From contig JASANE010005263.1 in the NCBI GenBank assembly GCA_030248225.1, positions 62,001 to 126,000 of the forward strand: a DNA stretch of 64,000 nucleotides. Direction: 5' to 3'. Source of the stretch: Trileptium ribeirensis (lineage: Eukaryota; Nematoda; Enoplea; Enoplida; Thoracostomopsidae). The notes beneath the pieces were generated by a model. That model saw only the letters and a list, made by a program, of their open reading frames with translations. It had not been told where the DNA came from and did not search any database. Position 1 is the first letter of the stretch, and every line of letters begins with the position of its first letter. Positions 60,701-62,399 of the stretch are shown here, piece by piece. The position numbers were made by a program, and so were the translations under genes.

Positions 60701-60946
60701 CGCTTGGTACTAACATTGGGCCATGATATAACCCGTAAAATGCAAATACAACTTTATTTTATCAGGCTCGTGAGGCTCGGCAAGCTGAGATGGAAAACAA
60801 TCCAAACTATTTAAAGTCGACTCCAAAAGTAACACAGTCGAAGTCGAATCCGAGTTTATCGTCGCTTTCCGCAAGAGCTGGCGATGAAAACAACGGCGTA
60901 CCCGATATAATTCCACTAAATTTGAAAACGCCATTGGAGATTCCTG
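3658..60946 (+). CDS. AP3D1: AP-3 adaptor complex subunit delta, 18 internal exons (partial gene)
   Basis: Joined exons: 3658-3753, 12595-12675, 16292-16372, 18562-18669, 19359-19488, 24663-24802, 36580-36653, 38033-38135, 40690-40738, 45837-45982, 47134-47282, 47843-47969, 50670-50773, 54390-54487, 55284-55417, 59173-59318, 59977-60208, 60766-60946. Together they give 726 codons plus 1 nt with no stop and consistent phases. The order and residues match delta-adaptin from about human residue 33 through the adaptin N-terminal trunk (alpha-solenoid) into the Ser/acidic hinge. Delta-adaptin is a large subunit of the AP-3 heterotetramer (with beta3, mu3, sigma3), recruited by ARF1 to endosomal/TGN membranes to sort cargo to lysosomes and lysosome-related organelles. 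All introns are GT-AG. The start-codon exon and the C-terminal hinge/ear exons are outside the window. Every located exon is intact, so the gene looks functional. Exon letters A-R below are mine. Confidence 0.96.
3754..5400. other. Intron A-B, first part: nothing recognised
   Basis: AT-rich intron of AP3D1. Only short spurious open frames. No homology to other parts of the window that I could see. Confidence 0.5.
5440..10870. repeat. Irregular tandem array of a ~700-bp repeat (family E)
   Basis: Repeated blocks in fixed order: TTTAATTCAAAGGGGGTGGG, GCGTAGGGGATGCCC, CCCATATCGATTTCCTACCC, ATATGTGACAAACCCAAAAC, ACAGACATACGGCAATTA, TTCGTCGATACTTTCGGCAC. The ACAAACCC(A/T)AAAC block recurs near 6443, 7141, 7820, 8156, 8371, 9618 and 10443, so units are about 680-700 bp with shorter partial ones. 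A second module with ATGGCAGAGTGGGCCTGCGG occurs at about 5452, 10031 and 10543. No protein is encoded; open frames here are by-products. Interrupted by a hAT-like element. Confidence 0.85.
8645..9525. mobile_element. hAT-like non-autonomous DNA transposon (881 bp)
   Basis: Ends TAGTGATGGGCA (8645) and TGCCCATCTATA (ending 9525), imperfect terminal inverted repeats of the TAG.GATGGGCA type. They are flanked by a perfect 8-bp duplication GTCAGTGC (8637-8644 and 9526-9533). Joining the flanks restores the family E sequence AGTGTCAGTGCATTCCCAT seen intact elsewhere, which fixes the insertion exactly. Subterminal clusters of CCGGATAT/ATATCCGG (8660-8745, 9452-9512) are as expected for hAT subterminal repeats. 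No transposase ORF. Confidence 0.9.
10871..12594. other. Intron A-B, last part: degenerate repeats, no gene
   Basis: Two related segments (about 10895-11020 and 12405-12540; shared GCTGAAAACGA… and GTATCTGTGACC) suggest a decayed repeat. 11815-12005 is a CCGGGG/GCCGG-rich low-complexity stretch, resembling the 23580-23632 segment (TTTTGCCAGGGGGCAC). No gene recognised. Confidence 0.5.
12595..12675 (+). CDS. AP3D1: AP3D1 exon B
   Basis: 27 codons, LQMLGYDMNWAAFNIIEVMS then SPKYTYK, matching the second conserved trunk block of delta-adaptin. Acceptor TTGTTTCAG, donor GTGAGT; phase 0 on both sides. It continues exon A (…KLTY then LQML…) with no missing residues although the intron between them is 8.8 kb. 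Confidence 0.96.
12745..13600 (+). repeat. Repeat family C, with CCGTCCGTCCGTCC and TTAATTAGCTAATTAG tracts
   Basis: Begins near AAGCGAAGCTTTTTTG, then CGTCCGTCCGTCCGTTGAAC, CTACTGGGCCGATTT, then many TAATTAGTTAATTAG variants. A shorter copy lies at 38190-38600 with the same order (GTCCGTCCGTTCGTTCG, CACTGAACCGATTTT, GGTTAATTAGTAATT). Non-coding; likely a MITE or other non-autonomous element. Confidence 0.7.
13601..14109. other. Nothing recognised
   Basis: Intron sequence between family C and family D. No conserved coding block or repeat seen. Confidence 0.4.
14110..15015 (+). repeat. Repeat family D copy
   Basis: Shares with 1467-3657 the blocks CATTTGCAGCTACATAG (about 14319, 14499, 14650), the GTATTTTGGGTCCCATGG-type block and the terminal AAGCTTTCAAATGAGCTATC (about 14991). 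Monomer spacing about 150-180 bp. It is followed directly by family A. Confidence 0.7.
15018..16291 (+). repeat. Repeat family A copy ending at the exon C acceptor
   Basis: Degenerate tandem monomers (~350 bp) with ATTCGAAAATTTGTTCTGAC, GACGTCCTGGGCGGCTGAAA, GGGAAACTCATTGCCGGTGT and ACGGAAGCA(A)GGTTATTTTT. The tail contains CACATATAGCATATCGACG, GATTGGCTCTGCACGCAAAA, GTACCTATGCTTCA and ends ATAGAGCTACTAATTTTAG at 16273-16291. Other copies: 19546-21136, 48292-49784 and the minus-strand copy 56595-58210. Confidence 0.85.
16292..16372 (+). CDS. AP3D1: AP3D1 exon C, with a transposon-derived acceptor
   Basis: 27 codons, RIGYLAASQSFNENTDVLML then TTNMIRK, a strongly conserved adaptin block. Too short to stand out as an ORF; found by looking for the missing residues between exons B and D. 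Acceptor CTACTAATTTTAG ends at 16291 and is the terminus of a copy of repeat family A. Donor GTATTG at 16373 is weak but in frame. Phase 0 at both ends. Confidence 0.95.
16373..16764. other. Intron C-D, proximal part; possible retroelement remnant
   Basis: A 43-codon open stretch (about 16428-16556, containing FDTKNTPLDPYGISRKRILL) precedes the gag remnant and may belong to the same retroelement. I do not recognise it. Confidence 0.3.
16779..17684 (+). pseudogene. Ty3-like retrotransposon gag remnant between direct repeats
   Basis: A gag-type ORF starts at ATG 17215 (MANRGPNIPITPFSGG), shifts frame in a G/A run near 17263-17275, and continues FEVKFAANAWPVQNKPSLLG, VHLAGHAKFVYNGL, YDRLVSSLDAALMTEDRRRY, ESVGCYARSLTELAQSA. 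The order (F…W, LLGVHL.G.A..V…L, YD.LV..L, Y…R.QG..ESV..YA..L..LA) is typical of Gypsy/Ty3 gag capsid proteins. The fragment lies between ~84-bp direct repeats (16779-16862 and 17602-17684, GGTGTTTCAGGTTCTCGTAC…). No zinc knuckle, protease or RT follows. Dead copy. Confidence 0.75.
17775..18561. other. Intron C-D, distal part: nothing recognised
   Basis: AT-rich intron sequence up to the exon D acceptor. No coding or repeat signature seen. Confidence 0.45.
18562..18669 (+). CDS. AP3D1: AP3D1 exon D
   Basis: 36 codons, DCNSSNLYDAGVALSGLSCF continuing VTTDLARDLANDCVIL. Matches delta-adaptin between the TTNxIRK block and the KPYIRKKA block. Acceptor TTTGCTTTCAG; donor GTTAGA at 18670 is suboptimal but joins exactly to exon E in phase 0. 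The Cys-Val in LANDCV replaces the Ile-Met usual in vertebrates. Confidence 0.94.
18670..19358. other. Intron D-E: nothing recognised
   Basis: A 689-bp AT-rich intron with no repeat match that I could see. Confidence 0.5.
19359..19488 (+). CDS. AP3D1: AP3D1 exon E
   Basis: Starts LASSKPYIRKKAVLLLYKIF and ends KLEDPDP plus one nucleotide (phase 1). KPYIRKKA…LYK.FL is a diagnostic adaptin large-subunit motif. Acceptor CAATTTTAG, donor GTAAAA at 19489. The split Gly codon (G|GC) is completed by exon F. Confidence 0.95.
19546..21136 (+). repeat. Repeat family A copy, near full length
   Basis: Starts near GTCAGAGCTTAGTGTAACG, then GGGTGAAAGCATTTAAATTC and CCGATTTTCATGATCTTGGG (shared with 48292-48420). 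About four monomers follow (CAAAATTCGAAAATTTG-type block near 19952, 20285, 20650, 20900). Tail is as for the other copies: CATATAGCATATAAACGTAT, GCATAGGTGTACCTATGC (arms GCATAGGT/ACCTATGC), ending ATAGAGTTACTAGTTTTAG at 21118-21136. Confidence 0.85.
21440..22085 (+). pseudogene. Tc1/mariner-like transposase pseudogene
   Basis: Pieces in shifting frames: KKFGLTGSVADLPE (about 21580-21626), SQFAVETGGSKSTVFRIVKT (about 21700-21760; helix-turn-helix), then EEIIWSDESNLKLNNHVNRH and NCVYWHVENYRTPYE (about 21880-21990). WSDES…LN..VN.HN..YW..EN is the catalytic DDE-core signature of a Tc1/mariner-related transposase group common in arthropods and other invertebrates. In-frame stops and frameshifts make it dead. 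Terminal inverted repeats were not identified. Confidence 0.8.
22150..23095 (+). repeat. Repeat family B copy
   Basis: Blocks TAGTTGAACGCGAACAGATC, ATGGCAAAAACATG, TCTTTGCCAAATCTGCCCAT, TCGCATCGAAAAACCGAGAC, then GACTATATTATACCTTTTCA, GCAGGGCATGAAGAATGG, repeated GGGTTTAGAGTCAATGAACC and a terminal GTATATACATCAAACACATA. Same order at 51980-54340 and 62400-63720. Open frames here (e.g. 22210-22530) are in the repeat and match no protein I know. Confidence 0.75.
23580..23632. repeat. GCCAGGGGGCAC direct repeat
   Basis: TTTTGCCAGGGGGCAC occurs twice 38 bp apart, in a short G-rich patch resembling 11815-12005. Confidence 0.5.
23641..24091. repeat. 224-bp tandem duplication, two copies
   Basis: Copy 1 from 23641 and copy 2 from 23865 (both GTGTACACACGTAAAGTTAT…) are nearly identical; I count two substitutions. 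Non-coding. The similarity implies a recent duplication. Confidence 0.92.
24092..24662. other. Distal intron E-F: nothing recognised
   Basis: No repeat match or conserved coding before the exon F acceptor. Confidence 0.45.
24663..24802 (+). CDS. AP3D1: AP3D1 exon F
   Basis: Completes the Gly codon and reads VQSASVNVICELARKNPKNY then LSLAPMFFKLMTTSTNNWML and IKIIKL, one of the most conserved segments of the family. Acceptor TACTGTTCAG, donor GTAAAT at 24803, ending in phase 0. Intron sequence upstream happens to be open in the same frame for about 25 codons and should not be read as coding. Confidence 0.97.
24880..25020 (+). repeat. Repeat family F fragment
   Basis: GCGCCCTGGGGTGTCAGGTG, GGCCCCAAATTTTTGGGCTT, CTCGCAAAATTTTTTG. 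Related to 55890-56160 and 61845-62110, which share the …GCCCC…GCAAAA…CAATTTTT layout. Confidence 0.5.
25021..26742. other. Proximal intron F-G: GC-richer unknown sequence
   Basis: 25320-25640 is clearly more GC-rich than its surroundings (short open frames on both strands), and 26274-26588 holds a 104-codon open frame. Neither resembles a known family to me. Possibly the decayed body of a retroelement that also includes the following ORF remnant and tandem repeats. Confidence 0.3.
26743..27126 (+). pseudogene. Unrecognised ORF remnant with one in-frame stop
   Basis: Open from 26743 to a TAA at 27004-27006, then in the same frame for about 39 more codons to TGA at 27124. Composition is Tyr/Asn/Asp/Arg-rich (LNHYQDKQFEYTSESYHNRK; YDYWRGLVGHRHYSNRYDDL). 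No domain recognised. It could be a decayed gag or other transposon protein. The single stop in an otherwise open, protein-like frame is why I list it. Confidence 0.35.
27127..27790. other. Intron F-G: unknown sequence, some short palindromes
   Basis: Contains GGACCGGGCCAACGGTCC near 27398 (arms GGACCG/CGGTCC). Composition resembles 33600-34500. No gene seen. Confidence 0.35.
27800..28450 (+). repeat. ~165-bp tandem repeats, four diverged copies
   Basis: The block (G)CC(G/A)TCGGGTTTGTGATTCC recurs near 27819, 27992, 28162 and 28321, each followed by ACGAAGAAAC(T/A)GCG… and CTGGAG…CCTGAAATATTT-like segments. Non-coding, diverged. Confidence 0.7.
28451..29128. other. Intron F-G: nothing recognised
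   Basis: No gene or clear repeat before the foldback element. CTCCCTGTCCACACTT (29115-29130) resembles an inverted GAAGTGTGGACAGGGGAGG at 28989-29008, a short inverted repeat flanking 29009-29114. Confidence 0.4.
29132..32404. mobile_element. Foldback-type DNA transposon with ~1.1-kb inverted arms, TTA duplication
   Basis: Left end TGCGCCGTTCACAGAATAAT (29132) is mirrored by ATTATTCTGTGAACGGCGCA (ending 32404); both are flanked by TTA (29129-29131, 32405-32407). Left arm 29132 to ~30200 pairs with right arm ~30793-32404 at high identity along its length, including runs of GACGATCGGTCGTTTATA-type motifs near the ends and a family D-like segment near the inner edge. The loop is ~590 bp (30201-30792) with no recognisable ORF. 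The right arm carries ~560 bp (about 31163-31722) with no counterpart in the left arm. Open frames here are arm by-products. Class uncertain: Foldback-like, or PIF/Harbinger-like from the 3-bp TTA. Confidence 0.85.
31163..31722. repeat. Segment present in only one foldback arm
   Basis: Right-arm homology to the left arm stops after GCTTCGTACATTAGTTAT (~31163) and resumes at CCCCACTGTGTATCTGTCTC (~31727). The intervening ~560 bp is either a later insertion or was lost from the left arm. No coding seen. Confidence 0.7.
32327..32680. repeat. 180-bp period perfect tandem duplication over the foldback terminus
   Basis: The segment beginning AATCTGATATACGGACTATC occurs at about 32328 and again 180 bp later at about 32508, with no difference that I can see over ~170 bp. 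It spans the last ~75 bp of the foldback right arm, the TTA and ~90 bp of flank, so the terminus and flank are present twice. Either very recent or an assembly artefact. Confidence 0.9.
32681..34500. other. Intron F-G: unknown, includes a short G-rich part
   Basis: 33590-33990 is G-rich (GGGTGGGGGTCCACGGGGAA). No gene recognised. Texture is similar to 27130-28450 and could be the non-coding part of an LTR-type or other large element. Confidence 0.35.
34385..34410. repeat. Perfect 9-bp inverted repeat
   Basis: Arms GAGTATGGC (34385-34393) and GCCATACTC (34402-34410) around an 8-base centre. Could form a hairpin; function unknown. Confidence 0.7.
34501..35905 (+). repeat. Dispersed repeat ending in CTCGTAACG…GGATCTGTT
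   Basis: Many (A)TCATA/ATGGTACAA-like motifs; the right end is CCTCGTAACGATCCGTAAGG. A second copy of this end is at about 45365-45455 (TGTTGCCCATTACAATGTGG … CTCGTAACGTTCCAGAGTGG). Possibly an LTR or other element end. Confidence 0.5.
35615..35872 (+). repeat. ~40-60-bp tandem repeats (TGTTGACCATT…GTGGTCAGGATTAT)
   Basis: Six diverged units with AAATGTTGACCATT and GTGGTCAGGATTAT (starting about 35621, 35668, 35716, 35758, 35793 and 35837). Non-coding; the open frame through it is a by-product. Confidence 0.75.
35906..36579. other. Distal intron F-G: nothing recognised
   Basis: AT-rich sequence up to the exon G acceptor. The open frame 36363-36629 overlaps exon G in another frame and is not a gene. 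Confidence 0.5.
36580..36653 (+). CDS. AP3D1: AP3D1 exon G
   Basis: FGALTPLEPRLGKKLIEPLT then NLIN plus two nucleotides (AG, phase 2). Virtually identical to delta-adaptin of other animals. Acceptor TTGTTTTAG, donor GTTAGT at 36654. It follows exon F across the longest intron in the window (11,777 bp). Confidence 0.96.
37108..37326. mobile_element. TA-flanked mariner-type MITE (219 bp)
   Basis: Begins CAGTCACGGACAGAAATGAG and ends in the inverted counterpart …CTTATTTTGTCCGTGACTG; TA on both sides (37106-37107, 37327-37328). Inverted repeats extend about 40 bp with a few mismatches. Too short for a transposase. TA duplication and CAGT ends fit Tc1/mariner. Confidence 0.9.
37671..37883. mobile_element. 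Second TA-flanked MITE, related termini (213 bp)
   Basis: Begins CAGTGCTTGCCGGAAATGAG and ends …CTCATTTCTGTAGAGTACTG, flanked by TA (37669-37670, 37884-37885). Shares GGAAATGAGTG / CAGAAATGAGTG with the MITE 345 bp upstream, so the two use related terminal sequences. The interior is rich in TTCGA/GTTCGA motifs. Confidence 0.85.
38033..38135 (+). CDS. AP3D1: AP3D1 exon H
   Basis: Completes Ser (AG|C) and reads TSAMSLLYECINTVIAVLVS then ISSGVPGDHSNSIQ. The family block STSAMSLLYEC is unmistakable. Acceptor TTTTTCTAG at 38032; donor GTTGAT at 38136 is non-optimal. The loop GVPGDHSNS differs in length and residues from the vertebrate GMPNHSAS. The exon is masked by an open frame on the opposite strand (37865-38068), so it is easily missed. 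Confidence 0.95.
38190..38600 (+). repeat. Repeat family C, short copy
   Basis: GTCCGTCCGTTCGTTCGTTC, CACTGAACCGATTTT, TTTTTTGTTTGAAAGCCTA, GGTTAATTAGTAATTGGCTA, matching 12745-13100 in order. It starts within 60 bp of the exon H donor. Confidence 0.65.
38201..38217. repeat. Hairpin GCTCGGC-GAA-GCCGAGC
   Basis: Perfect 7-bp stem with a 3-base loop, at the 5' edge of the family C copy. Possibly the element terminus. Confidence 0.7.
38601..40689. other. Distal intron H-I: nothing recognised
   Basis: Several medium open frames on both strands (38775-39008, 39586-39852, 39788-40033) show no conserved motif. No repeat match. Confidence 0.45.
40690..40738 (+). CDS. AP3D1: AP3D1 exon I (49 nt)
   Basis: Sixteen codons, LCVQKLSILIEDSDQN, plus one nucleotide (C, phase 1). 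The motif LCVQKL.ILIEDSDQN is conserved in delta-adaptin. Acceptor TATTTTCAG, donor GTAGGT at 40739. Small exon, defined by phase agreement with exons H and J. Confidence 0.94.
40840..41200. repeat. Probable repeat unit with GGAGGGGGTGGAGGAGG tract
   Basis: GAGAGCGAAGCGGGTGGAAC, a GGAGGGGGTGGAGGAGGTCC tract, GATCTCGATAACAG…GCGGATTTTGATGCAAGA. The leader resembles family C/E openings (…TGTGTGTCTGTC, 'solve-type' GATTTTnATGCAAGA as in CGATTTTCATGATC of family A). Low-confidence element. Confidence 0.35.
41201..42659. other. Intron I-J: nothing firm
   Basis: 41833-41995 contains an ~86-bp imperfect direct repeat (TTATTTCACTCACT(G/A)AAA). The open frame 41886-42140 has no recognised domain. Otherwise featureless. 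Confidence 0.4.
42660..44390 (+). repeat. ~160-bp tandem satellite, about 11 copies
   Basis: Unit order: CCAATTTGATCAAGTTTGCT, TTTTAACGGACCTGAATC, CGCTCTGGGCGAGCCAGATA, CGAAAAATCGAATTTTTGGG, ATTTTAGGGGTATAGGAAGG, TAGCTAGGTACTGGAAATAG, TGCTCACAAGGTCACTAGA. The first block recurs near 42745, 42877, 43048, 43205, 43391, 43548, 43694, 43858, 44028, 44190 and 44350. Adjacent units alternate between two subtypes (GTGTTCACAAAGT and GTGCTCACAAGGT), suggesting a ~320-bp higher-order unit. Confidence 0.88.
44585..44980. repeat. Extreme AT-rich low-complexity tract
   Basis: Almost only A and T, with TAATATTTACTTAATATATAA-like runs. No coding. Confidence 0.7.
44981..45836. other. Distal intron I-J, with a copy of the 34.5-35.9 kb repeat end
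   Basis: 45365-45455 matches the 35790-35900 end; upstream text with CATACAATCATAATAGATCA is similar in texture to 34550-34900. The remainder is AT-rich, leading to the exon J acceptor. Confidence 0.45.
45837..45982 (+). CDS. AP3D1: AP3D1 exon J
   Basis: Completes Leu (C|TC) and reads KYLGLLAMAKILKTHPKAVQ, then SHKDLILNCLDDKDESIRLR and ALDLLHGM. Acceptor TTATTTGCAG, perfect donor GTAAGT at 45983, phase 0. Corresponds to the middle of the trunk solenoid. Confidence 0.97.
45983..47133. other. Intron J-K: nothing recognised
   Basis: 1151 bp without a repeat match that I could see, other than an imperfect ~85-bp direct repeat around 46905-47045 (TAGTCTCGTGTAACTATATCTGGTGAAATTTCTT-like). Confidence 0.45.
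47134..47282 (+). CDS. AP3D1: AP3D1 exon K
   Basis: VSKKNIMDIVKKLMVHVEKA then EGTVYRDALLAEIIQICSNN and NYQFITNFEW (Trp codon split, phase 2). Conserved delta-adaptin trunk. Acceptor TTTATTCAG, donor GTATGT at 47283. Intron to the next exon is only 560 bp. Confidence 0.97.
47843..47969 (+). CDS. AP3D1: AP3D1 exon L
   Basis: Completes Trp and reads YVSVLVELTKVQGTNHGALI then AQQMLDVAVRVQSIRHFAVS and QM. Matches WYxxxLVELT…GxLIAxQMLDVA.RV of the family. Acceptor CATATTACAG, donor GTACGT at 47970, phase 0. Confidence 0.96.
48292..49784 (+). repeat. Repeat family A copy, probably full length (~1.5 kb)
   Basis: Start near TTAATCAGAGTATAGTGCAA, then TAGAGATTGTGTGTTGCAGG, CTGAACCGATTTTCATGATC, monomers near 48704, 49043, 49215 and 49555, then the tail CCACATATAGCATTTAGACG, GTACCTATGCTTCAG and ATAGAGTTAATAGTTTTAA (49766-49784). 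Confidence 0.85.
49785..50669. other. Distal intron L-M: nothing recognised
   Basis: A near direct repeat GGGGTCACGGAA(A/T)TTTAT (50470 and 50509). No gene. Confidence 0.45.
50670..50773 (+). CDS. AP3D1: AP3D1 exon M
   Basis: ALLVENAHLLLASTQMSNIS then EVLYAAVWICGEFS plus GA (phase 2). The EVLYAA.WI.GEFSE motif is a delta-adaptin landmark. Acceptor AAATTTCAG, donor GTAAGA at 50774. Confidence 0.97.
50774..51979. other. Proximal intron M-N: nothing recognised
   Basis: 50890-50940 has a short direct repeat (ATATACCGTAAATA). Spurious open frames only. Confidence 0.45.
51980..54340 (+). repeat. Repeat family B copy, interrupted by a minisatellite
   Basis: Left module 51980-52720 (TTAGTTGTACGCGAACAACT, ATGACAAAAAAACAGGTATT, CTTTGCCAAATCTGGC, TCGCATCGAAAAATGGAGGC) and right module from 52795 (ACTTGACTATATTATACCTT, GTGCAGGGCATCAAGAATGG). 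Resumes around 54005-54340 (TTTAGGGTCAGTGAACATGA, GTAGTATATACTTCAATCCC). About 53120-54000 shows no match to the other copies and is probably a further insertion. Confidence 0.7.
52951..53118. repeat. 28-bp minisatellite, six copies
   Basis: Six head-to-tail 28-bp units starting GTACCGGCACTCGATACCGC, at 52951, 52979, 53007, 53035, 53063 and 53091. Units 1-4 appear identical; unit 5 has one change and unit 6 a few. Very GC-rich compared with the intron. It lacks stop codons on both strands, which creates four overlapping spurious frames of Val-Pro-Ala-Leu-Asp/Arg-Tyr-Arg repeats. Confidence 0.97.
54390..54487 (+). CDS. AP3D1: AP3D1 exon N
   Basis: Completes Glu and reads HLRNPSNVIEAMLQTKVSLI then PCHIQSFYVQNI plus one nucleotide (phase 1). 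Conserved IEAML and H.Q..YVQN. Acceptor ACCTTATAG, donor GTAAGT at 54488. Confidence 0.96.
54488..55283. other. Intron N-O: nothing recognised
   Basis: 796-bp AT-rich intron, without repeat match that I could see. Confidence 0.5.
55284..55417 (+). CDS. AP3D1: AP3D1 exon O
   Basis: Completes Ala and reads KLYSEVISQLERNDDRDEIA then SLDSLLLSKLPQYELSENLE and VQER. Ends at the LEVQER motif of the last trunk helices. Acceptor ATGTTTTCAG, donor GTAAGA at 55418, phase 0. Confidence 0.96.
55680..56590 (+). repeat. Repeat family D copy with family F inside
   Basis: Family D blocks AATATTGAGCATTAAATTAC, GTTTTGACCCAAAGCC, ATTTGACACAGATATCTGCA, CTAGCTTTCAAATGAGCTGC and CAAAGTTGAGTTATGCG. The family F-like segment 55890-56160 (GGGGCCTGGCATTTTCC, TCGTGCCCCCGGTTGGGGAC) lies within it. 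Family A in reverse follows at once. Confidence 0.7.
55890..56160 (+). repeat. Repeat family F copy
   Basis: Matches 61845-62110 in order: CTGG..GCC…CTC, GCAAAAA.C.CGTGCC, a GGGACCCC-like block, GCAAAAATTCTTTTTTG / GCAAAAAATTCGTTGC, AGTAAAGACGTTTTTGC / AGTAGAGATGTTTTTGC. Confidence 0.6.
56595..58210 (-). repeat. Repeat family A copy, minus strand, split by a LINE
   Basis: Reverse complement of family A: tail TAGTAAAAACTAGTATCTCC (56595) and TTTTGCGTACACAGCCAATC; monomer blocks TTGCTTCCGTGAAGGGT, GGAGCCATGAGGGTGCCATA, CTCCAGAACCGGAGCCTTAA; head AAATCGGTTGAGTCGTTCCC-like and GACACAATCTCTACATTCTG (about 58188). The continuous element is broken at 57096-57978 by a LINE fragment. Confidence 0.85.
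57096..57978 (+). mobile_element. 5'-truncated LINE 3' end nested in family A
   Basis: C-terminal part of a LINE ORF2, in several frames. A Cys/His zinc-finger-like module (57184-57336: YLCANCSRNIGSNSVQCAGC, WVHKRC, YTCKRC) is followed by VDSFSYL. A frameshifted block around 57430-57525 (ARIQATWLKWKELASL, SLPLQLRSKVF) precedes RPVLTYASETWALT, MKIIRWMVGL and GRPNNRWKDL (57532-57864). This order is the conserved LINE C-terminus downstream of RT. The element ends in a (GAT)n tail (57964-57978). TGCTTCCG occurs on both sides (57088-57095, 57979-57986) as a probable 8-bp target duplication. RT proper is absent: dead, truncated copy. Confidence 0.88.
58211..59172. other. Distal intron O-P: nothing recognised
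   Basis: No conserved coding or repeat match before the exon P acceptor. A minus-strand open frame at 58319-58579 shows no known domain. Confidence 0.45.
59173..59318 (+). CDS. AP3D1: AP3D1 exon P (end of trunk)
   Basis: ACSLIELMKQIDRLHKSGES then ISDDLSILFEGDLNPIAPKA and QRKVPIPNG (phase 2). The F.G.LNP.APKAQ.KVP.P.G motif marks the transition from trunk to hinge. Acceptor ATATTTCAG, donor GTAAGT at 59319. Confidence 0.97.
59319..59976. other. Intron P-Q: nothing recognised
   Basis: 658-bp intron. The open frames over its end run into exon Q in another frame and are not genes. Confidence 0.5.
59977..60208 (+). CDS. AP3D1: AP3D1 exon Q (Ser/acidic hinge)
   Basis: Completes Gly and reads LDLDSWINKAP, then a Ser run with acidic residues (SSSSSESDSGE) and a Gln-rich stretch, ending EQKKPEPTPEELKR. 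LDLD.WIN is the conserved hinge entry; the rest is low-complexity and likely disordered, as is known for the AP-3 hinge. Acceptor TCTTTCAG, donor GTAAGT at 60209, phase 0. Confidence 0.95.
60209..60765. other. Intron Q-R: nothing recognised
   Basis: 557-bp AT-rich intron, no repeat match seen. Confidence 0.5.
60766..60946 (+). CDS. AP3D1: AP3D1 exon R (hinge, last exon found)
   Basis: AREARQAEMENNPNYLKSTP, a Ser-rich stretch, then PDIIPLNLKTPLEIPG (phase 1). NNP.Y.KS.P and the final PL.IPG correspond to the conserved hinge segment of delta-adaptin (the region annotated as the BLVR domain in databases). Acceptor TTTTATCAG, donor GTAATT at 60947. No continuation was recognised in 60947-64000, so the next exon is inferred to lie downstream of the window. 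Confidence 0.93.
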
Positions 60947-61167
60947 GTAATTTGTTAACGAATGTTATTTTTCCTGTATATCAGTGTGTAGTTCGAACAC
61001 GTACAGTAAAGTCACACGTTGCATATGCTTGCTTAGTGCATAAGTACCGTATTTGGGCAAGGATCTAGTCATGTTTGTATAAACGAAACATTCCCGGCCA
61101 AAATCACGTAATGAGCGGTGTTTAGCTAACTATTAGCTTTAGCAATCTTTGTTAATATTGTAAATGT

Positions 61168-61689
61168 CGGGGGTTATTTTAGGCCCTCCCAGATAGGGGT
61201 CAGTAAACGGAAAAATTTACTCACCCCTAAGGGGTCAGTAGCAAGGGGTCATTTCGGAAAATAGGGGTCATGACCCCTTAAGGGGTCAGTAATTTTATAA
61301 AAATTAATACAATATATTTTTTCTTTCAGGTGTCCCAACATACCTCTGTGGCGCTGGTTTTTTCAGTTTTGGCCATAATATTTACATATGCATGCATATT
61401 TTAGGTTTGGTGACCAAAATAATTGATCGTTTAGCCTACGATATGCGTGTATATATTGTTACGTATTTCAGACTTACGTTATACAGGTTTTTAAAATCGA
61501 AATATTACCGTTTTTACAATTTAGCAATTTTTTCAGCCATTTTTAAATTTTCTAGTGACCCCTTAAGGGGTCAATTTTTTGAAAAACGTAAATTTTAAGG
61601 GGTCGTTTTTGCGAAAAAGTGGGGGTCGGTGTCTAGGGGGGAGCCGATTCTTGGGTGGCCCCCCCTTCCCCCCTCTAAAATAACCCCGG
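61168..61689. mobile_element. 522-bp inverted-repeat element with AATGT flanks
   Basis: Left end CGGGGGTTATTTTAG, right end CTAAAATAACCCCGG, with C-rich/G-rich continuation on both sides (CCCTCCC; CCCTTCCCCCC). AATGT flanks both ends (61163-61167, 61690-61694), a probable 5-bp target duplication. The interior carries many copies of AGGGGTCA and palindromes such as GACCCCTTAAGGGGTC. The open frame inside (61392-61598) has no recognisable domain. Superfamily not assigned. Confidence 0.8.
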
Positions 61690-61844
61690 AATGTAAAACG
61701 ATCGTTCTACTTATTGATTTTTCTTAAAACAGAGCGAAAGTAGGGATCCGAATTTCCACTGGTGGCCTTTAGGGGGAATATAGTGAAAATTTTTGTCTGT
61801 CTGTGTTACCATAACTCACCTTAGGGTTGATGGGGTGGGGGGGG

Positions 61845-62110
61845 TGGGTTGGCGCCCTGGCAAAAACGAGTGCCACCAGCTGGGGCCCTCTGGTGAAATT
61901 TTGGCTCCCCCGGCAAAAACCCCTTGACAAAAATCATGTCTTTCCCGGTAGTACTACCCCCAGGTGGCTTAAAAATTCACATTTTTATAAAAGCCCCTTT
62001 CCGATGTTAAAAATTTTACTAATTTTCGCAAAAAATTCGTTGCAAACTTGATTTTAAACAGTAGAGATGTTTTTGCGCTGTTTTTCAGGCTATTTGGTAA
62101 CACATCTATC
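61845..62110 (+). repeat. Repeat family F copy
   Basis: GGCGCCCTGGCAAAAACGAG, TGCCACCAGCTGGGGCCCTC, GGCTCCCCCGGCAAAAACCC, then AATTTTCGCAAAAAATTCG and GTAGAGATGTTTTTGCGCTG; same order as 55890-56160. Confidence 0.6.
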
Positions 62111-62399
62111 GTTTCCGCTGAAAAACAATAAATTTTGAAAATTTTTAAATTCGGCCCCCATTCACGCCATGGGGCCTCCAGTTAACGCCTCCTAGCAAAA
62201 TCTGTTGTTCCCAGTTCCGAACCAGGGAGATGTTTCATGCCCCGTGGTAAACTTTTCAGGGAATGAATTATCCGAGATTTATACGAGAAGCCAGGTTTAT
62301 TCTTTATTTTGAAATATATTCTCTGTTCTATGTTTTGGCATTTAGTCCTCTAAGTCCTCTATTTATGGTATCTTCGTTTTTTTTATTTTTTCGTGCACC

